A stretch of 64,000 nt of DNA. It comes from Actinomadura xylanilytica (GTDB lineage Bacteria > Actinomycetota > Actinomycetes > Streptosporangiales > Streptosporangiaceae). This document shows positions 8,982 to 18,800 of this stretch, piece by piece (within the stretch, counting starts at the first letter, position 1; each line of letters starts with the position of its first letter). The translations under genes and the position numbers were made by a program. The stretch is from contig NZ_JASNWE010000004.1 of the NCBI RefSeq assembly GCF_030283145.1, forward strand, positions 682,001 through 746,000, written 5' to 3'. Under the pieces are notes generated by a model. It did no database searches. It was given only the letters and a program-made list of their open reading frames with translations, and was not told the origin of the DNA.

Positions 8982-10247
8982 TCAGGCGCGGCCGTGCGAG
9001 GCCCGCGACTTCCTGGCCACCGAGTCGAGCATGACCGCGAGCAGGAGCACCACGCCGGTCACCGTGAACCGGTAGGCCGAGTCGAGGTTCAGCAGCGTCA
9101 GGCCGCTGGAGATCGACTGGATGACCAGGATGCCGAGCAGCGCCGAGAACGCGCTGCCGCGCCCGCCGAACAGGCTCGTCCCGCCGATGACGACCGCGGC
9201 GATCGCGTTGAGGTTGACGTCGCCGCCGCCGCTGCTCTGGTTGGCCGCGGCGAGCCGCGCCGCAGCCAGCACGCCGCCGGCCGCCGCGAGCGAGGTGCCG
9301 AGCACGAACACCGAGGTGTAGATGGCGTTGACATTGATGCCGGCGCGGCGCGCGGCCTCGACGTTGCCGCCGACCGCGTACACCGACTTGCCCCACCCGG
9401 TCCGGGTGAGCGCGTAGTTCAGCAGCAGCGCCAGCACCACGAACAGCACGAACATCCAGCCGATGCCGCGCCCGCGGTCCAGGTACCAGACGACCGCGCC
9501 GAACCCGATCAGCACCGCGACGCTGCGCGCCGCGAGCACCGCCGTGGACGTGGCCGACAGCTTGGCCAGCCGCCGCTCGCGGGCGCCGAGCCAGCCGGTG
9601 CCGAACAGCCCCGCGGCGATGGCCACCACGAACACATACGACAGCCAGCCGGGCACGAAGTCGAGCTGCGCGAACCTCACCAGCCCCGAGTCGAACGGCA
9701 GGTTGATCGAGCCGTCCTTGCCGAGCACCTTGAGCTGGACGCCCATGAACGCCAGCAGCCCGGCGAGGGTGATGACGAAGCTCGGCACCCCGAAGCGGAT
9801 GAACACCTGGGAGTAGACCAGCCCGATGATCGCGCCGCCCGCGACCGCGGCGGCCACCGCCAGCCACGGCGACATGCCCTGGTTGACGAAGAGCACCGCG
9901 GTGATCGCCGAGGACAGCCCGCTGACCGATCCGACCGACAGGTCGATCTGCCCGGTGAGCAGCACGCACACCAGGCCGAGGGAGATCATCCCGACCGGGA
10001 CGCTCTCCATCAGCAGGTTGCCCAGGTTGGCGCTGGACAGGAAGTTCTGGTTGAGCGACTGGAACACGATCGCGATGACGACCAGGCCCAGGATCACCGG
10101 GACGAGCCCGAGGTCGCCGCCGCGGATCCGGTCGAGGCCGCCCGCGAGCGCGCCCTTCACGCCGGTCCTCCGGCGCAGCCGCTCGTCCTGGAGGTCGGTG
10201 GCCACCGCGGCGGCGGTGGTGCCGGTGTCGGTATCGGTGTCGGTCAT
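8982..10247 (-). CDS. Sugar ABC transporter permease (XylH/RbsC type)
   Basis: The 421-residue inner-membrane protein has about ten hydrophobic helices and the branched-chain/ribose permease family motif LTGQIDLSVGSVSGL near residue 100. The cytoplasmic coupling segment with NVEAARRAGINVNAIY lies near residue 300, followed by AAVVIGGTSLFGGRGS. The length matches XylH-like permeases. It forms the channel of the importer with the ATPase (four-base overlap, 10244-10247) and the lipoprotein upstream. The N-terminal 25 residues are a Thr/Asp-rich cytoplasmic tail. Confidence 0.88.
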   Translation of the reverse strand: MTDTDTDTGTTAAAVATDLQDERLRRRTGVKGALAGGLDRIRGGDLGLVPVILGLVVIAIVFQSLNQNFLSSANLGNLLMESVPVGMISLGLVCVLLTGQIDLSVGSVSGLSSAITAVLFVNQGMSPWLAVAAAVAGGAIIGLVYSQVFIRFGVPSFVITLAGLLAFMGVQLKVLGKDGSINLPFDSGLVRFAQLDFVPGWLSYVFVVAIAAGLFGTGWLGARERRLAKLSATSTAVLAARSVAVLIGFGAVVWYLDRGRGIGWMFVLFVVLALLLNYALTRTGWGKSVYAVGGNVEAARRAGINVNAIYTSVFVLGTSLAAAGGVLAAARLAAANQSSGGGDVNLNAIAAVVIGGTSLFGGRGSAFSALLGILVIQSISSGLTLLNLDSAYRFTVTGVVLLLAVMLDSVARKSRASHGRA

Positions 10248-11110
10248 GACGGGTCGTCCTCTCCCGGCGGGGTGTCCCCGCCCGGCACGGTGTCGCTCTT
10301 CGTCCCGGGCGCGGCGCCGCCCGAACGCTCCGCGCGGCGCGTCACCACGTTGTCGGTGGCGCCGGTGATGGCGGCGATGATGTCCTCGTTGGACACGTCC
10401 CGGACGGGGAAGACCCCGTTGTTGCGGCCGAGCCGCAGCACCGCGACGGTGTCGGCCACGGCGCGCACGTCCGGCATGCTGTGGCTGATCATGATGACGG
10501 CGTGCCCGTTGTCGCGGAGCCGCTCGACCAGGTTGAGCACCTCGGCGGTCTGCGCGACGCCGAGCGCGGCGGTCGGCTCGTCCAGCACGACGACCTTGGG
10601 GTCGCCCAGCAGCGACCGCGCGATCGCGACCGTCTGCCGCTGCCCGCCCGACAGCGAGGCGATCGGGATCCGCAGGGTCGGCAGCTTGGCCGAGAGCTGC
10701 CGCAGCAGCTCCCAGGAGCGGACCTCCATCGCCACCGAGTTCAGCCGGGTCGGGCGGATCTCCTGGCCGAGGAACAGGTTCTCGATGACGTTGAGGTTCT
10801 CGCAGAGCGCGAGGTCCTGGTAGACGGTCGCGATGCCGAGGCGCTGCGCCACCGCGGGGCTGGAGATGGTGACCTGCTCGTCCTGGAAGGTGATCGTCCC
10901 GGCGGTCGGGGCGTGCACCCCGGACAGGACCTTCACCAGCGTCGACTTGCCGGCGCCGTTGTCGCCGACCAGGGCCAGGACCTCGCCGGCCGAGACGTCC
11001 AGGTCGATGTCGGCGAGCGCCGCGACCGCGCCGAACGTCTTGGAGATCCCCCGGAGGCTGAGGACGCCGCGCGTCCCGGCCTCCGGGGCCTCTGCTGCTG
11101 GTTGCCGCAC
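10244..11110 (-). CDS. Sugar ABC transporter ATP-binding protein, single cassette
   Basis: At 288 residues this is one nucleotide-binding domain, unlike the double cassettes (about 500 residues) of RbsA or XylG. Walker A is GDNGAGKST, the signature is LSGGQRQ, and Walker B is VVVLDEPTAAL, followed by the switch His in MISHS. The C-terminal 30 residues are Pro/Gly/Asp-rich and probably disordered. It energises uptake together with the permease, presumably as a homodimer. The gap upstream to the binding-protein gene is about 80 bp; the permease gene overlaps its stop. Confidence 0.88.
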   Translation of the reverse strand: MRQPAAEAPEAGTRGVLSLRGISKTFGAVAALADIDLDVSAGEVLALVGDNGAGKSTLVKVLSGVHAPTAGTITFQDEQVTISSPAVAQRLGIATVYQDLALCENLNVIENLFLGQEIRPTRLNSVAMEVRSWELLRQLSAKLPTLRIPIASLSGGQRQTVAIARSLLGDPKVVVLDEPTAALGVAQTAEVLNLVERLRDNGHAVIMISHSMPDVRAVADTVAVLRLGRNNGVFPVRDVSNEDIIAAITGATDNVVTRRAERSGGAAPGTKSDTVPGGDTPPGEDDPS

Positions 11111-11188
11111 GCGCGGTACCTCCTCGGTCAGGGGGGGGACGGGGCGGCGGCGCCGGACCGGCGCCGCCGTCTCGGATGGATCGTCCGG

Positions 11189-12238
11189 CTACTTGAGGCC
11201 GAGCTCGTCGCAGCCGGCCTTGTAGTCGCCGGTGCAGATGTCGGCGACCTTCAGCGCGAAGCCCGGCTCGGTGACGACCTTGGTGAGGTTCTCGCGGCTG
11301 ACCACCGTCGGGACGAACAGCTGCGACGGGGTGTCGAACAGCGTCGCCTTGGCCTCGGGCTTCTTGCCCTGGGCGAAGGTGGTGGCGACCTCGGCCGCCG
11401 CCTCCGCGACGATCTTGATCGGCTTGGAGATGGTGTTGTACTGGTCGCCCTTGACGATCCGCTGGATCGCGGCCAGCTCGGCGTCGTTGCCGGTCACCGG
11501 GGGCACCTTGGCCCCGGCGGCCTTGAACGCGGCGATGGTGGCGCCGCCGGTGCCGTCGTTGGCGGCGACCACGCCGGCGATCTGCCCCTTGAACTGGGTG
11601 ACCTGGCCGGCGACCCAGTTCTGCGCCTTGGCCGGCTCCCAGCCGGGGGTGTCGAACTCGGCCAGCAGCTTGAAGCCGCTGCTGTCCACCGAGGTGTGGA
11701 TGCCCTTCTTGATCAGCCCGGCGGCGGCGTCGGTCGGCGAGCCGTTGACCTCCAGGATCCCGCCCTCGGCCTTGGTCGACTTGAGCTGGTCGACCAGCGA
11801 CTGGCCGATCATGGCGCCGATCTTCTCGTTGTCGAAGGAGACGTAGTAGTCGGCCTTGGCCTTGGGGATCGGCCGGTCGTAGGCGATGATCGGCACGTTC
11901 TTGGTCCGGGCCGAGTTGACGATGGTCGCCGCCGCGGCGGAGTCGACCGGGTCGATCACGATCGCCTTGACGCCCTGCGCGAGCATCGAGTCGGCCTGCT
12001 GCTGCTGCTTGGCCGCGTCGGCGCCGGCGTTCTGGTAGAGCACCTCGCACTTGGCGCAGAGCTGCTTGACCTTCGCCTTGAACAGCGGCGCGTCGAACAG
12101 CTCGTAGCGGGTGGAGGCGATGTCGGGCATCAGGAACGCGATCTTCGTGGCGCCATCGTCCGACGATCCGCATGCGCTGACCGTGGTGAGGGCGACGACC
12201 GAGGCGGCCAGCACGGCCGACAGGCGACGAGCCTTCAT
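11189..12238 (-). CDS. Sugar-binding lipoprotein (XylF-like) of ABC importer
   Basis: The 349-residue precursor has a lipoprotein signal peptide ending in the lipobox VSAC, with the acylated Cys near residue 23. The periplasmic-binding-protein type 1 fold is shown by ADSMLAQGVKAIVIDPVDS and NVPIIAYDRPIPKA, typical of xylose/ribose binders. It would capture the sugar outside the membrane and deliver it to the permease. The ATG at 12238 is preceded by a TAGGAG ribosome site. It is the first gene of the operon and diverges from the DeoR-type regulator. Ligand identity is unknown. Confidence 0.87.
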   Translation of the reverse strand: MKARRLSAVLAASVVALTTVSACGSSDDGATKIAFLMPDIASTRYELFDAPLFKAKVKQLCAKCEVLYQNAGADAAKQQQQADSMLAQGVKAIVIDPVDSAAAATIVNSARTKNVPIIAYDRPIPKAKADYYVSFDNEKIGAMIGQSLVDQLKSTKAEGGILEVNGSPTDAAAGLIKKGIHTSVDSSGFKLLAEFDTPGWEPAKAQNWVAGQVTQFKGQIAGVVAANDGTGGATIAAFKAAGAKVPPVTGNDAELAAIQRIVKGDQYNTISKPIKIVAEAAAEVATTFAQGKKPEAKATLFDTPSQLFVPTVVSRENLTKVVTEPGFALKVADICTGDYKAGCDELGLK

Positions 12239-12321
12239 GGGAACACTCCTAGGGGGCACGGGGGAACCTCCCGGTTTCACATGCGGATCACTCATCCGCC
12301 CGAACCCGGACGCTTCCAAAG

Positions 12322-12460
12322 TGTTAAGGAGTTAACATTTGGGACCGTGACAACGTCAAGTTTGCAACATAGATCAACTCATGGATGTGACGAAAACGTG
12401 ATGAAAACCGGCCATCTTGGCGCTGAGCTGGAGCTTTGATCTCACATCCCAGGTGTTAAC
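12322..12460. promoter_or_regulatory. Intergenic operators between the sugar operon and its DeoR-type regulator
   Basis: The 308-bp divergent gap holds an inverted repeat TGTTAA-GGAG-TTAACA at 12322-12337 and a second GTTAAC palindrome at 12455-12460, about 120 bp apart. The region between is relatively AT-rich and should contain both promoters. Two shared half-sites on either side of divergent promoters fit binding by the adjacent DeoR-family repressor, perhaps with looping. The operator assignment is inference from symmetry and position. Confidence 0.55.
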
Positions 12461-12546
12461 TTCTGGTGGGCGCGTGACGCTCCGGCCGGCCGCCGGCGCG
12501 ATGAGCGGAACCCACCTCAGAGGAACCCGCCTCCGAAGGGAGCACG

Positions 12547-13425
12547 TTGTCGACCAAGGACGATCCCGGGACCCCGCCGCCCTCCTCCCCCGACGGCCTG
12601 GCACTGCGGGTGCGGAGCCGGCGCCAGCGGATCCGGCAGCGGGTCAACCAGGAGGGCTTCGTCAGGATCGACTCCCTCGCCGAGTCGCTCGACGTCAGCA
12701 TCATGACCATCCACCGCGACCTGGACGCGCTGGAGAGCGAGGGCTGGCTCCGCAAGGTGCGGGGCGGCGCCACCGCCCAGCCCTCCGCGTTCCACCACGG
12801 CGACGTCGCCTACCGCGCCGACGTGATGACCGACGCCAAGGGCCGGCTCGCGCAGGCCGCCCTCGAGCTGGTCCGGCCCGGCTCCTCGATCATGATCGAC
12901 GAGAGCACGACCTGCCTCGCCCTCGCCGCGCGGCTGCCCGAGCGCGAGCCGCTCACCGTCATCACCAACTTCATGGCGATCATGAAGCTGCTGGCCCCCG
13001 AGCCGGGCATCGACCTCATCGGCCTCGGCGGCGCCTACTACCCGGCCTACGACGCCTTCCTCGGCATGCGCACCTGCGAGGCCGTCCAGTCGCTGCGCGC
13101 CGACGTGCTGTTCATGTCGACCACGGCGGTCACCGAGGGGTTCTGCTACCACCAGTCGCAGGAGACCGTGGCGGTCAAACGGGCCCTGATGCAGGCCGCG
13201 ACCCTGCGGGTACTGCTCATCGACCACACCAAGTTCGGCAAGCACGGGCTGCACCAGCTCGCGCCGCTGTCGGACTTCGAGGCGGTGATCGTCGACGCGG
13301 GCGCGGCCGAGCGCGACCTCGCCCCGCTGCGCGCCCAGGGCGTCCGCCTGCACGTCCTCGGCCGGGACGAGGGTGCGGATCAGTCGCCGGACGTGCCCGC
13401 CTCGAGGATCGAGACGATCGAGTAG
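12547..13425 (+). CDS. DeoR/GlpR-family transcriptional regulator
   Basis: This 292-residue protein has an N-terminal DeoR helix-turn-helix (RIDSLAESLDVSIMTIHRDLDALESEGWLRKVRGG, described here as the region of residues 42-75), followed by the sugar-phosphate-sensing DeoR C domain with IDESTTCLALAARL and TNFMAIMKLL. Family members usually repress sugar operons and respond to a phosphorylated sugar made by the pathway kinases, so it is the probable regulator of the divergent importer/kinase operon. The start is a TTG preceded by AAGGGAG. Its last 46 bases overlap the 3' end of the convergent membrane-protein gene. Confidence 0.85.
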   Translation: MSTKDDPGTPPPSSPDGLALRVRSRRQRIRQRVNQEGFVRIDSLAESLDVSIMTIHRDLDALESEGWLRKVRGGATAQPSAFHHGDVAYRADVMTDAKGRLAQAALELVRPGSSIMIDESTTCLALAARLPEREPLTVITNFMAIMKLLAPEPGIDLIGLGGAYYPAYDAFLGMRTCEAVQSLRADVLFMSTTAVTEGFCYHQSQETVAVKRALMQAATLRVLLIDHTKFGKHGLHQLAPLSDFEAVIVDAGAAERDLAPLRAQGVRLHVLGRDEGADQSPDVPASRIETIE

Positions 13426-14426
13426 AGGGTGAAGCAGACCGCGCCGAGCCCGGCCGTCACCCGCGCCGGCACGAAGAAGGCGGGGTCGCCGGACGCCGCC
13501 TCGGACAGGAACGCCGAGAAGAACAGGCAGGCGAGCGCGGTCACCACCGGGATGATCGGGATCTGGCCGGCCAGCGCGGACGAGCGCCGCCACACCAGCC
13601 CGAGCAGCAGCACCTTGGACAGGATGCTGAAGCAGATCAGCCCGAGCGCGATCAGCACGCAGCCCGGCGCGATCCGGGCCGGGGAGTCCGAGCCCCACAG
13701 CACCAGCAGCCCGACCACGACCGCGATCGTCCCCATCGCGACGACGACCCAGCTCCACCGGTAGCGCTCGGCCTCGCCGTACTCGTTGCGGATCTGCCGG
13801 ACGATGCTCGCCACCAGCGCGATCAGGCTGGTGCACACCAGCGCCAGCCCGAACACCACGTGCGCGGCGACGACGCGGAAGGTGCCGCCGGCGATGTAGA
13901 GCCCGATCGCCATCAGGAAGCCGACGACCGCGCAGGCCGCCGGGATGATGATCAGCACGGTGCCGGTCATGGCCGGGTAGGCGCCCTCGGGCGCGCCGGC
14001 CCCCGGCCGGGACGCGGCGCTCACCTTGATCAGATCGAACGCCGACGACGCCGTCGCCACCGTGCTCACGCAGGCGGCGACCAGCCCGACGCCGATGACC
14101 ACGAAGCCCGCCACCTCGTGCGCGGGCGCGTCCCCCCACACCACCATCGTGATGCCCCAGATCACGGTGGCGAGCACCATCAGGTAGCCCGACACCGGCA
14201 GCGCCACCCGCCAGCGCGGCCCGTACCGGCCGATGATCTGCCGGATGATCGTCGCGGCGGTGGTGAAGAGCGCGTAGCAGATCGCGGTCAGCGCCACGCA
14301 GACCTGCCCGGCGGTGTAATGCGCGGACGTGTCGCCGCCGGTCCTGATGTAAATGCCGAAGGCCAGGCAGATCGCCGCCATCACCAAGGGAACGGCGCGA
14401 TAGAAGATACTCATCCCGATGTTCAC
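13380..14426 (-). CDS. DUF2776-like integral membrane protein
   Basis: The 348-residue protein is almost entirely membrane: around ten hydrophobic helices, beginning IFYRAVPLVMAAICLAFGIYI. The repeated segment TTAATIIRQIIGRYG, echoed later as ALVASIVRQIRNEYG, suggests an internal duplication of two five-helix halves. I relate it to DUF2776 from memory of the N-terminal pattern; function is unknown. A GTG start is preceded by GAGGAGG. It lies directly downstream of the ammonium transporter gene (28-bp gap) and probably shares its transcript, so a role in ammonium or nitrogen physiology is plausible. Confidence 0.7.
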   Translation of the reverse strand: MNIGMSIFYRAVPLVMAAICLAFGIYIRTGGDTSAHYTAGQVCVALTAICYALFTTAATIIRQIIGRYGPRWRVALPVSGYLMVLATVIWGITMVVWGDAPAHEVAGFVVIGVGLVAACVSTVATASSAFDLIKVSAASRPGAGAPEGAYPAMTGTVLIIIPAACAVVGFLMAIGLYIAGGTFRVVAAHVVFGLALVCTSLIALVASIVRQIRNEYGEAERYRWSWVVVAMGTIAVVVGLLVLWGSDSPARIAPGCVLIALGLICFSILSKVLLLGLVWRRSSALAGQIPIIPVVTALACLFFSAFLSEAASGDPAFFVPARVTAGLGAVCFTLYSIVSILEAGTSGD

Positions 14427-14454
14427 AATTCCTCCTCACGGTCGGGTGGCACGG

Positions 14455-15666
<1,212 letters not shown>

Positions 15667-15713
15667 TCTCAGCCCCCTTTCCTCAATGGTCGATTCATGG
15701 TCTGCCACCCACG

Positions 15714-16076
15714 TCAGGTGATGCCGCGGCCGATGGCGTAGAAGAGCTCGGCGCACAGCAGGCCGATGACCAGGCTGCCGACGGCGTTCACCCCCGCCTT
15801 GGCGTACGAGCCGTCCTCCATCAGCGTCACGGTGTCCTTCTCGAAGGTGCTGAAGGTCGTGAGCGCGCCGCACAGGCCGGTGCCGAACAGGTGGTCCACC
15901 GAGTCGGGCGCGGCGGTGCCGACGATGAGGCCGAGAATGGACGTGCCGATCAGGTTGGCGGCCAGGGTGCCCCACGGGAACCCGTCCCCCGCCGCCTTCT
16001 TGAAGAACTCGGTGAGCAGGTAGCGGGCGGGCGCGCCGACCGCGCCGCCGATGACCACCAGAACGGCCGCGCCCAT
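15714..16076 (-). CDS. crcB: Fluoride exporter CrcB/FluC, second copy
   Basis: The 120-residue, four-helix protein has the CrcB signatures GAPARYLLTEFF, GTLAANLIGTSILG and GALTTFSTFEKD. Two FluC subunits form an antiparallel dual-topology dimer channel that lets fluoride leave the cell. Its start overlaps the stop of the preceding crcB by one base (TGATG), so the two are co-translated. Paired, adjacent crcB genes of different sequence usually make an obligate heterodimer with fixed opposite orientations. Confidence 0.87.
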   Translation of the reverse strand: MGAAVLVVIGGAVGAPARYLLTEFFKKAAGDGFPWGTLAANLIGTSILGLIVGTAAPDSVDHLFGTGLCGALTTFSTFEKDTVTLMEDGSYAKAGVNAVGSLVIGLLCAELFYAIGRGIT

Positions 16077-16483
16077 CAGCGCACCCCCCGCGCGACCGCG
16101 TGTCCGGCCCGCTGGCCGAGCCAGACCGCGAACCAGCCGAGCAGGACGCACAGCACCGTGTAGCCGATGCCGAGCGGCCAGTGCCCGTCCCCGAGCATCG
16201 TCCGGACCTGCGTCATGAAGTGCGAGAACGTCGTGAATCCGCCAAGGAACCCGGTGACCAGCAGCGCGTTGGCGTACTTCCCGGACGGCCACAGCTCGCT
16301 CAGCGACATCGACAGGAACCCGATGAACAGGCATCCGGAGATGTTGACCAGGAAGGTGCCGAGCAGCGCGGTGTGGTCGGGCTCGGAACCGACCGCCTCC
16401 GACACCAGGTAGCGGCACAGGCTGCCGGCCGCGCCGCCGACGGCGACGGCCGCGATCGCGGTGAGCTCCTTGGCGGGGATCAT
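16076..16483 (-). CDS. crcB: Fluoride exporter CrcB/FluC, first copy
   Basis: This 135-residue homologue has GGAAGSLCRYLVSEAVG, GTFLVNISGCLFIGFL and GFTTFSHFMTQV, with the Phe-box and polar track of FluC channels. It overlaps the ureD stop by four bases (ATGA, 16480-16483), so it is translated as an extension of the urease operon. A direct link of fluoride export with urease is unexpected; fluoride is a known inhibitor of urease at the nickel centre, which offers a possible reason for co-expression. No fluoride riboswitch is expected within this coupled arrangement and none was seen. Confidence 0.87.
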   Translation of the reverse strand: MIPAKELTAIAAVAVGGAAGSLCRYLVSEAVGSEPDHTALLGTFLVNISGCLFIGFLSMSLSELWPSGKYANALLVTGFLGGFTTFSHFMTQVRTMLGDGHWPLGIGYTVLCVLLGWFAVWLGQRAGHAVARGVR

Positions 16484-17439
16484 GACCGGCGCCGGTCCGG
16501 TGCGGGGACGCCGATGAGCAGCCGCCGCACCGCGTCCCACGCGGCGCGCATGGCGGCGGCGACCTCGGGCGACTCGGCGCCGAGGACGCGCGCCCAGGCG
16601 CCGCTGTCCTCCGGCAGGACGCTGGCGCCCGCGGGCAGGCCGGTGTCCGCGAGCGCTGTGTGCAGAGCGGCCGCCACCACGTCGGCCGGGGCCTTCCGGG
16701 TGACCACGAACAGCGAGGCCATCACGCCGTGCCCGCCGAGCACGGCGGGCCCCGTCACCCCGTCGCGCCCGCCCACCCCGTCGCGCCCGCTCACGGCGTC
16801 GCCGTCCGGCAGCAGGCGGAGCGGGTCGGCGAACAGGGTCCGGCCGTCCGGGGCGCGCACCTCCAGATCGGTGCAGAACGCCGCGTAGTCGTTGCGCTCG
16901 CCCCGGGCGAGCCGTCCCAGGATGACCGTCTCGCCCAGCACGACGGTGGCGGACGGGTCGGCGGTCAGGACGGTCCGCTGGTAGAAGCGGGAGTCCTTGA
17001 ACGGGATCGTGGGATCGGGCAGGTACTCCAGGTAGGCACCGGGGCCGGCGGTGAGGTTGACGAGCTGGGAGGCGTAGTCGGCCTCCATCCGGTAGATCTT
17101 GCCGGCCGCCTGCGTGGTCAGGTGGACCGCGGTGTCCGGGCCGCACTCGACGTCGATCCGGTACCGGTCGCCCTGGAGGACGCCGCCACCGGACTGCATG
17201 ATCAGCAGGAACGGCATGTCCGGGCGCTCGGGGTCGTAGTACAGCGGCTGCATGATCTGCAACGGCGTCTTCTGGTAGTGCCCGGTCAGCTCGGTCCGCG
17301 TCGCGCGCCGGGAGAACGCCAGCTCCAGCAGCCCGACCTTCCCGGGGCTGCCGACGGGCAGGGTGTCCGGGACCGACGCGTAGCGGGTCACCGGCTCGGG
17401 CGTCCGCTCGATCGTGTAGTGGTCGGGGTGGAGCCTCAT
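16480..17439 (-). CDS. ureD: Urease accessory protein UreD (UreH)
   Basis: This 319-residue protein is recognised by QSGGGVLQGDRYRIDVECG, HLTTQAAGKIYRME and YLPDPTIPFKDSRFYQRT, the conserved UreD core. UreD binds the urease apoprotein and, with UreF and UreG, forms the complex through which nickel reaches the active site. The start overlaps the ureG stop by four bases. A run of Gly/Asp-Gly repeats near residue 235 (encoded by short repeated GCCCACCCCGTCGCGCCC-like units around 16760) is a local low-complexity insertion. Confidence 0.9.
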   Translation of the reverse strand: MRLHPDHYTIERTPEPVTRYASVPDTLPVGSPGKVGLLELAFSRRATRTELTGHYQKTPLQIMQPLYYDPERPDMPFLLIMQSGGGVLQGDRYRIDVECGPDTAVHLTTQAAGKIYRMEADYASQLVNLTAGPGAYLEYLPDPTIPFKDSRFYQRTVLTADPSATVVLGETVILGRLARGERNDYAAFCTDLEVRAPDGRTLFADPLRLLPDGDAVSGRDGVGGRDGVTGPAVLGGHGVMASLFVVTRKAPADVVAAALHTALADTGLPAGASVLPEDSGAWARVLGAESPEVAAAMRAAWDAVRRLLIGVPAPDRRRS

Positions 17440-18053
17440 GCCGGCGCCATCCGGCGGCTGTCCACGAAGTCGGCGACCTCGGCGACGCCGGCGCCGGTCA
17501 GGCAGTCGGTGAGGATCACCGGGCCGTCGCCGCGGACCGCGTGCGCGTCCCGCTCCATCACCGCCACGTCGGTCCGCACGTACCGGGCGATGTCGATCTT
17601 GTTGATCACCAGCAGGTCGGAGTCGGTGATGCCGGGCCCGCGCTTGCGCGGCATCTTCTCGCCCTCGGCGGTGTCGAGCACGAACACGTACACATCGGCG
17701 AGGGCCGGGCTGAAGGTGAGCGTCAGGTTGTCGCCGCCGCTCTCGAACAGCAGGGTGTCCATGTCGCCGAACCGGTCCCGCATCTCCGCGGCGGCGGCCA
17801 GGTTCATCGTCGGGTCGTCCCGGACGGCGGTGTGCGGGCACGCGCCCGTCTCCACGCCGACGACCCGCTCGGGGTCCAGCACCCCGGCCAGCTCGCGCCG
17901 GACGTGCTGGGCGTCCTCCTGGGTGTAGATGTCGTTGGTGATCACCCCGACGCTGTGCCCGCGCTCGATCAGCAGCGGCACCAGCGCCTCGATCAGCGCG
18001 GTCTTGCCGGAGCCGACCGGGCCGCCGATGCCGATCTTGAACACGTCGTCCAT
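17436..18053 (-). CDS. ureG: Urease accessory GTPase UreG
   Basis: The 205-residue SIMIBI GTPase has Walker A GPVGSGKT, the invariant nickel-binding CPH motif in GVETGACPHTAVRDD, and the guanine-specificity motif NKID. GTP hydrolysis drives nickel delivery to UreABC through UreD/UreF. Unlike some UreG proteins it has no His-rich N terminus, so it cannot obviously store nickel itself. A TAGGAGGAC ribosome site precedes the ATG. It lies between ureF (9-bp gap) and ureD (overlap). Confidence 0.93.
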   Translation of the reverse strand: MDDVFKIGIGGPVGSGKTALIEALVPLLIERGHSVGVITNDIYTQEDAQHVRRELAGVLDPERVVGVETGACPHTAVRDDPTMNLAAAAEMRDRFGDMDTLLFESGGDNLTLTFSPALADVYVFVLDTAEGEKMPRKRGPGITDSDLLVINKIDIARYVRTDVAVMERDAHAVRGDGPVILTDCLTGAGVAEVADFVDSRRMAPA

Positions 18054-18062
18054 GAAGTCCTC

Positions 18063-18800
18063 CTAGGTGGTGAACAGGCGCGCGGGCGCGCGCTCGTGCA
18101 CGGCCGACAGGACGTCGGCCAGCGGCACCGTCCCGCCGATGTCGCCGGGCGACTCGCGCGCCAGCGCGGCGCGGGCGGCCTCCTCGATCACCGGCGCCAG
18201 CCCTCGCAGCACGGCCTGCGCCTGCCGGAAGTCGATCCGGCCGAGGCGGACCGCGGCGGTGGTGCAGCTCAGCGCGAAGGCGAACAGGTCGCCGACCACC
18301 GCGTCGTCCGCGGGCACCTCCTGGCCCGCGTACACGACGCCGACGACGACCGCGTGGTTGCCGAGCGCCGCGCCCTGCCGGACGAGGGCGGCCAGCGTCT
18401 CCAGCTCCGGCCCCCCGAACACCACGGCCGCCGTCTCCAGCACCTGCCGCCCGGTCCGGACGGAGGCGCGGCGCAGCTCGCGGTTCAGCTTGACCGCGTG
18501 CAGCCGCCGGTCGACCGCGGCGACGGCCGCCCAGTCGTCCCGCCGGACGGCCCGGTGCGCCTGCGCCAGCGCGGTCGCGTCGCCGGGCCCGGCGGAGTGC
18601 CGCAGCAGGTCGGCGACGACCGCCGCGATCTCCTCCGGCCCCGACGCCGCGGACGCCTCCAGGCCGTGCGACAGCGTGTAGAGCCCGCTCGGGAAGGCCG
18701 AGTCGGTGAGCTGGAGCTGGGCCAGCAGCGGGCCGTGCCCGTCGGCGCGGCCCGGCCCGCTCACCGGCTCGGCTCCGCCCGTGCGGCCTGGCCCGCTCAC
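18063..18800 (-). CDS. ureF: Urease accessory protein UreF
   Basis: UreF is an all-helical protein that bridges UreD and UreG and checks GTPase activity during nickel insertion. The 245-residue frame contains [21 protein letters not shown] and the helical body to FFTT-like ARLFTT end. Two GTG starts are possible: 18800, overlapping the ureC stop as GTGA, and 18764, which has its own GGAG eight bases upstream. The two lie in a 36-bp imperfect tandem duplication (both begin GTGAGCGGGCC), so a start site seems to have been duplicated. I list the longer form because coupled overlaps are the rule in this operon. Confidence 0.88.
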   Translation of the reverse strand: MSGPGRTGGAEPVSGPGRADGHGPLLAQLQLTDSAFPSGLYTLSHGLEASAASGPEEIAAVVADLLRHSAGPGDATALAQAHRAVRRDDWAAVAAVDRRLHAVKLNRELRRASVRTGRQVLETAAVVFGGPELETLAALVRQGAALGNHAVVVGVVYAGQEVPADDAVVGDLFAFALSCTTAAVRLGRIDFRQAQAVLRGLAPVIEEAARAALARESPGDIGGTVPLADVLSAVHERAPARLFTT

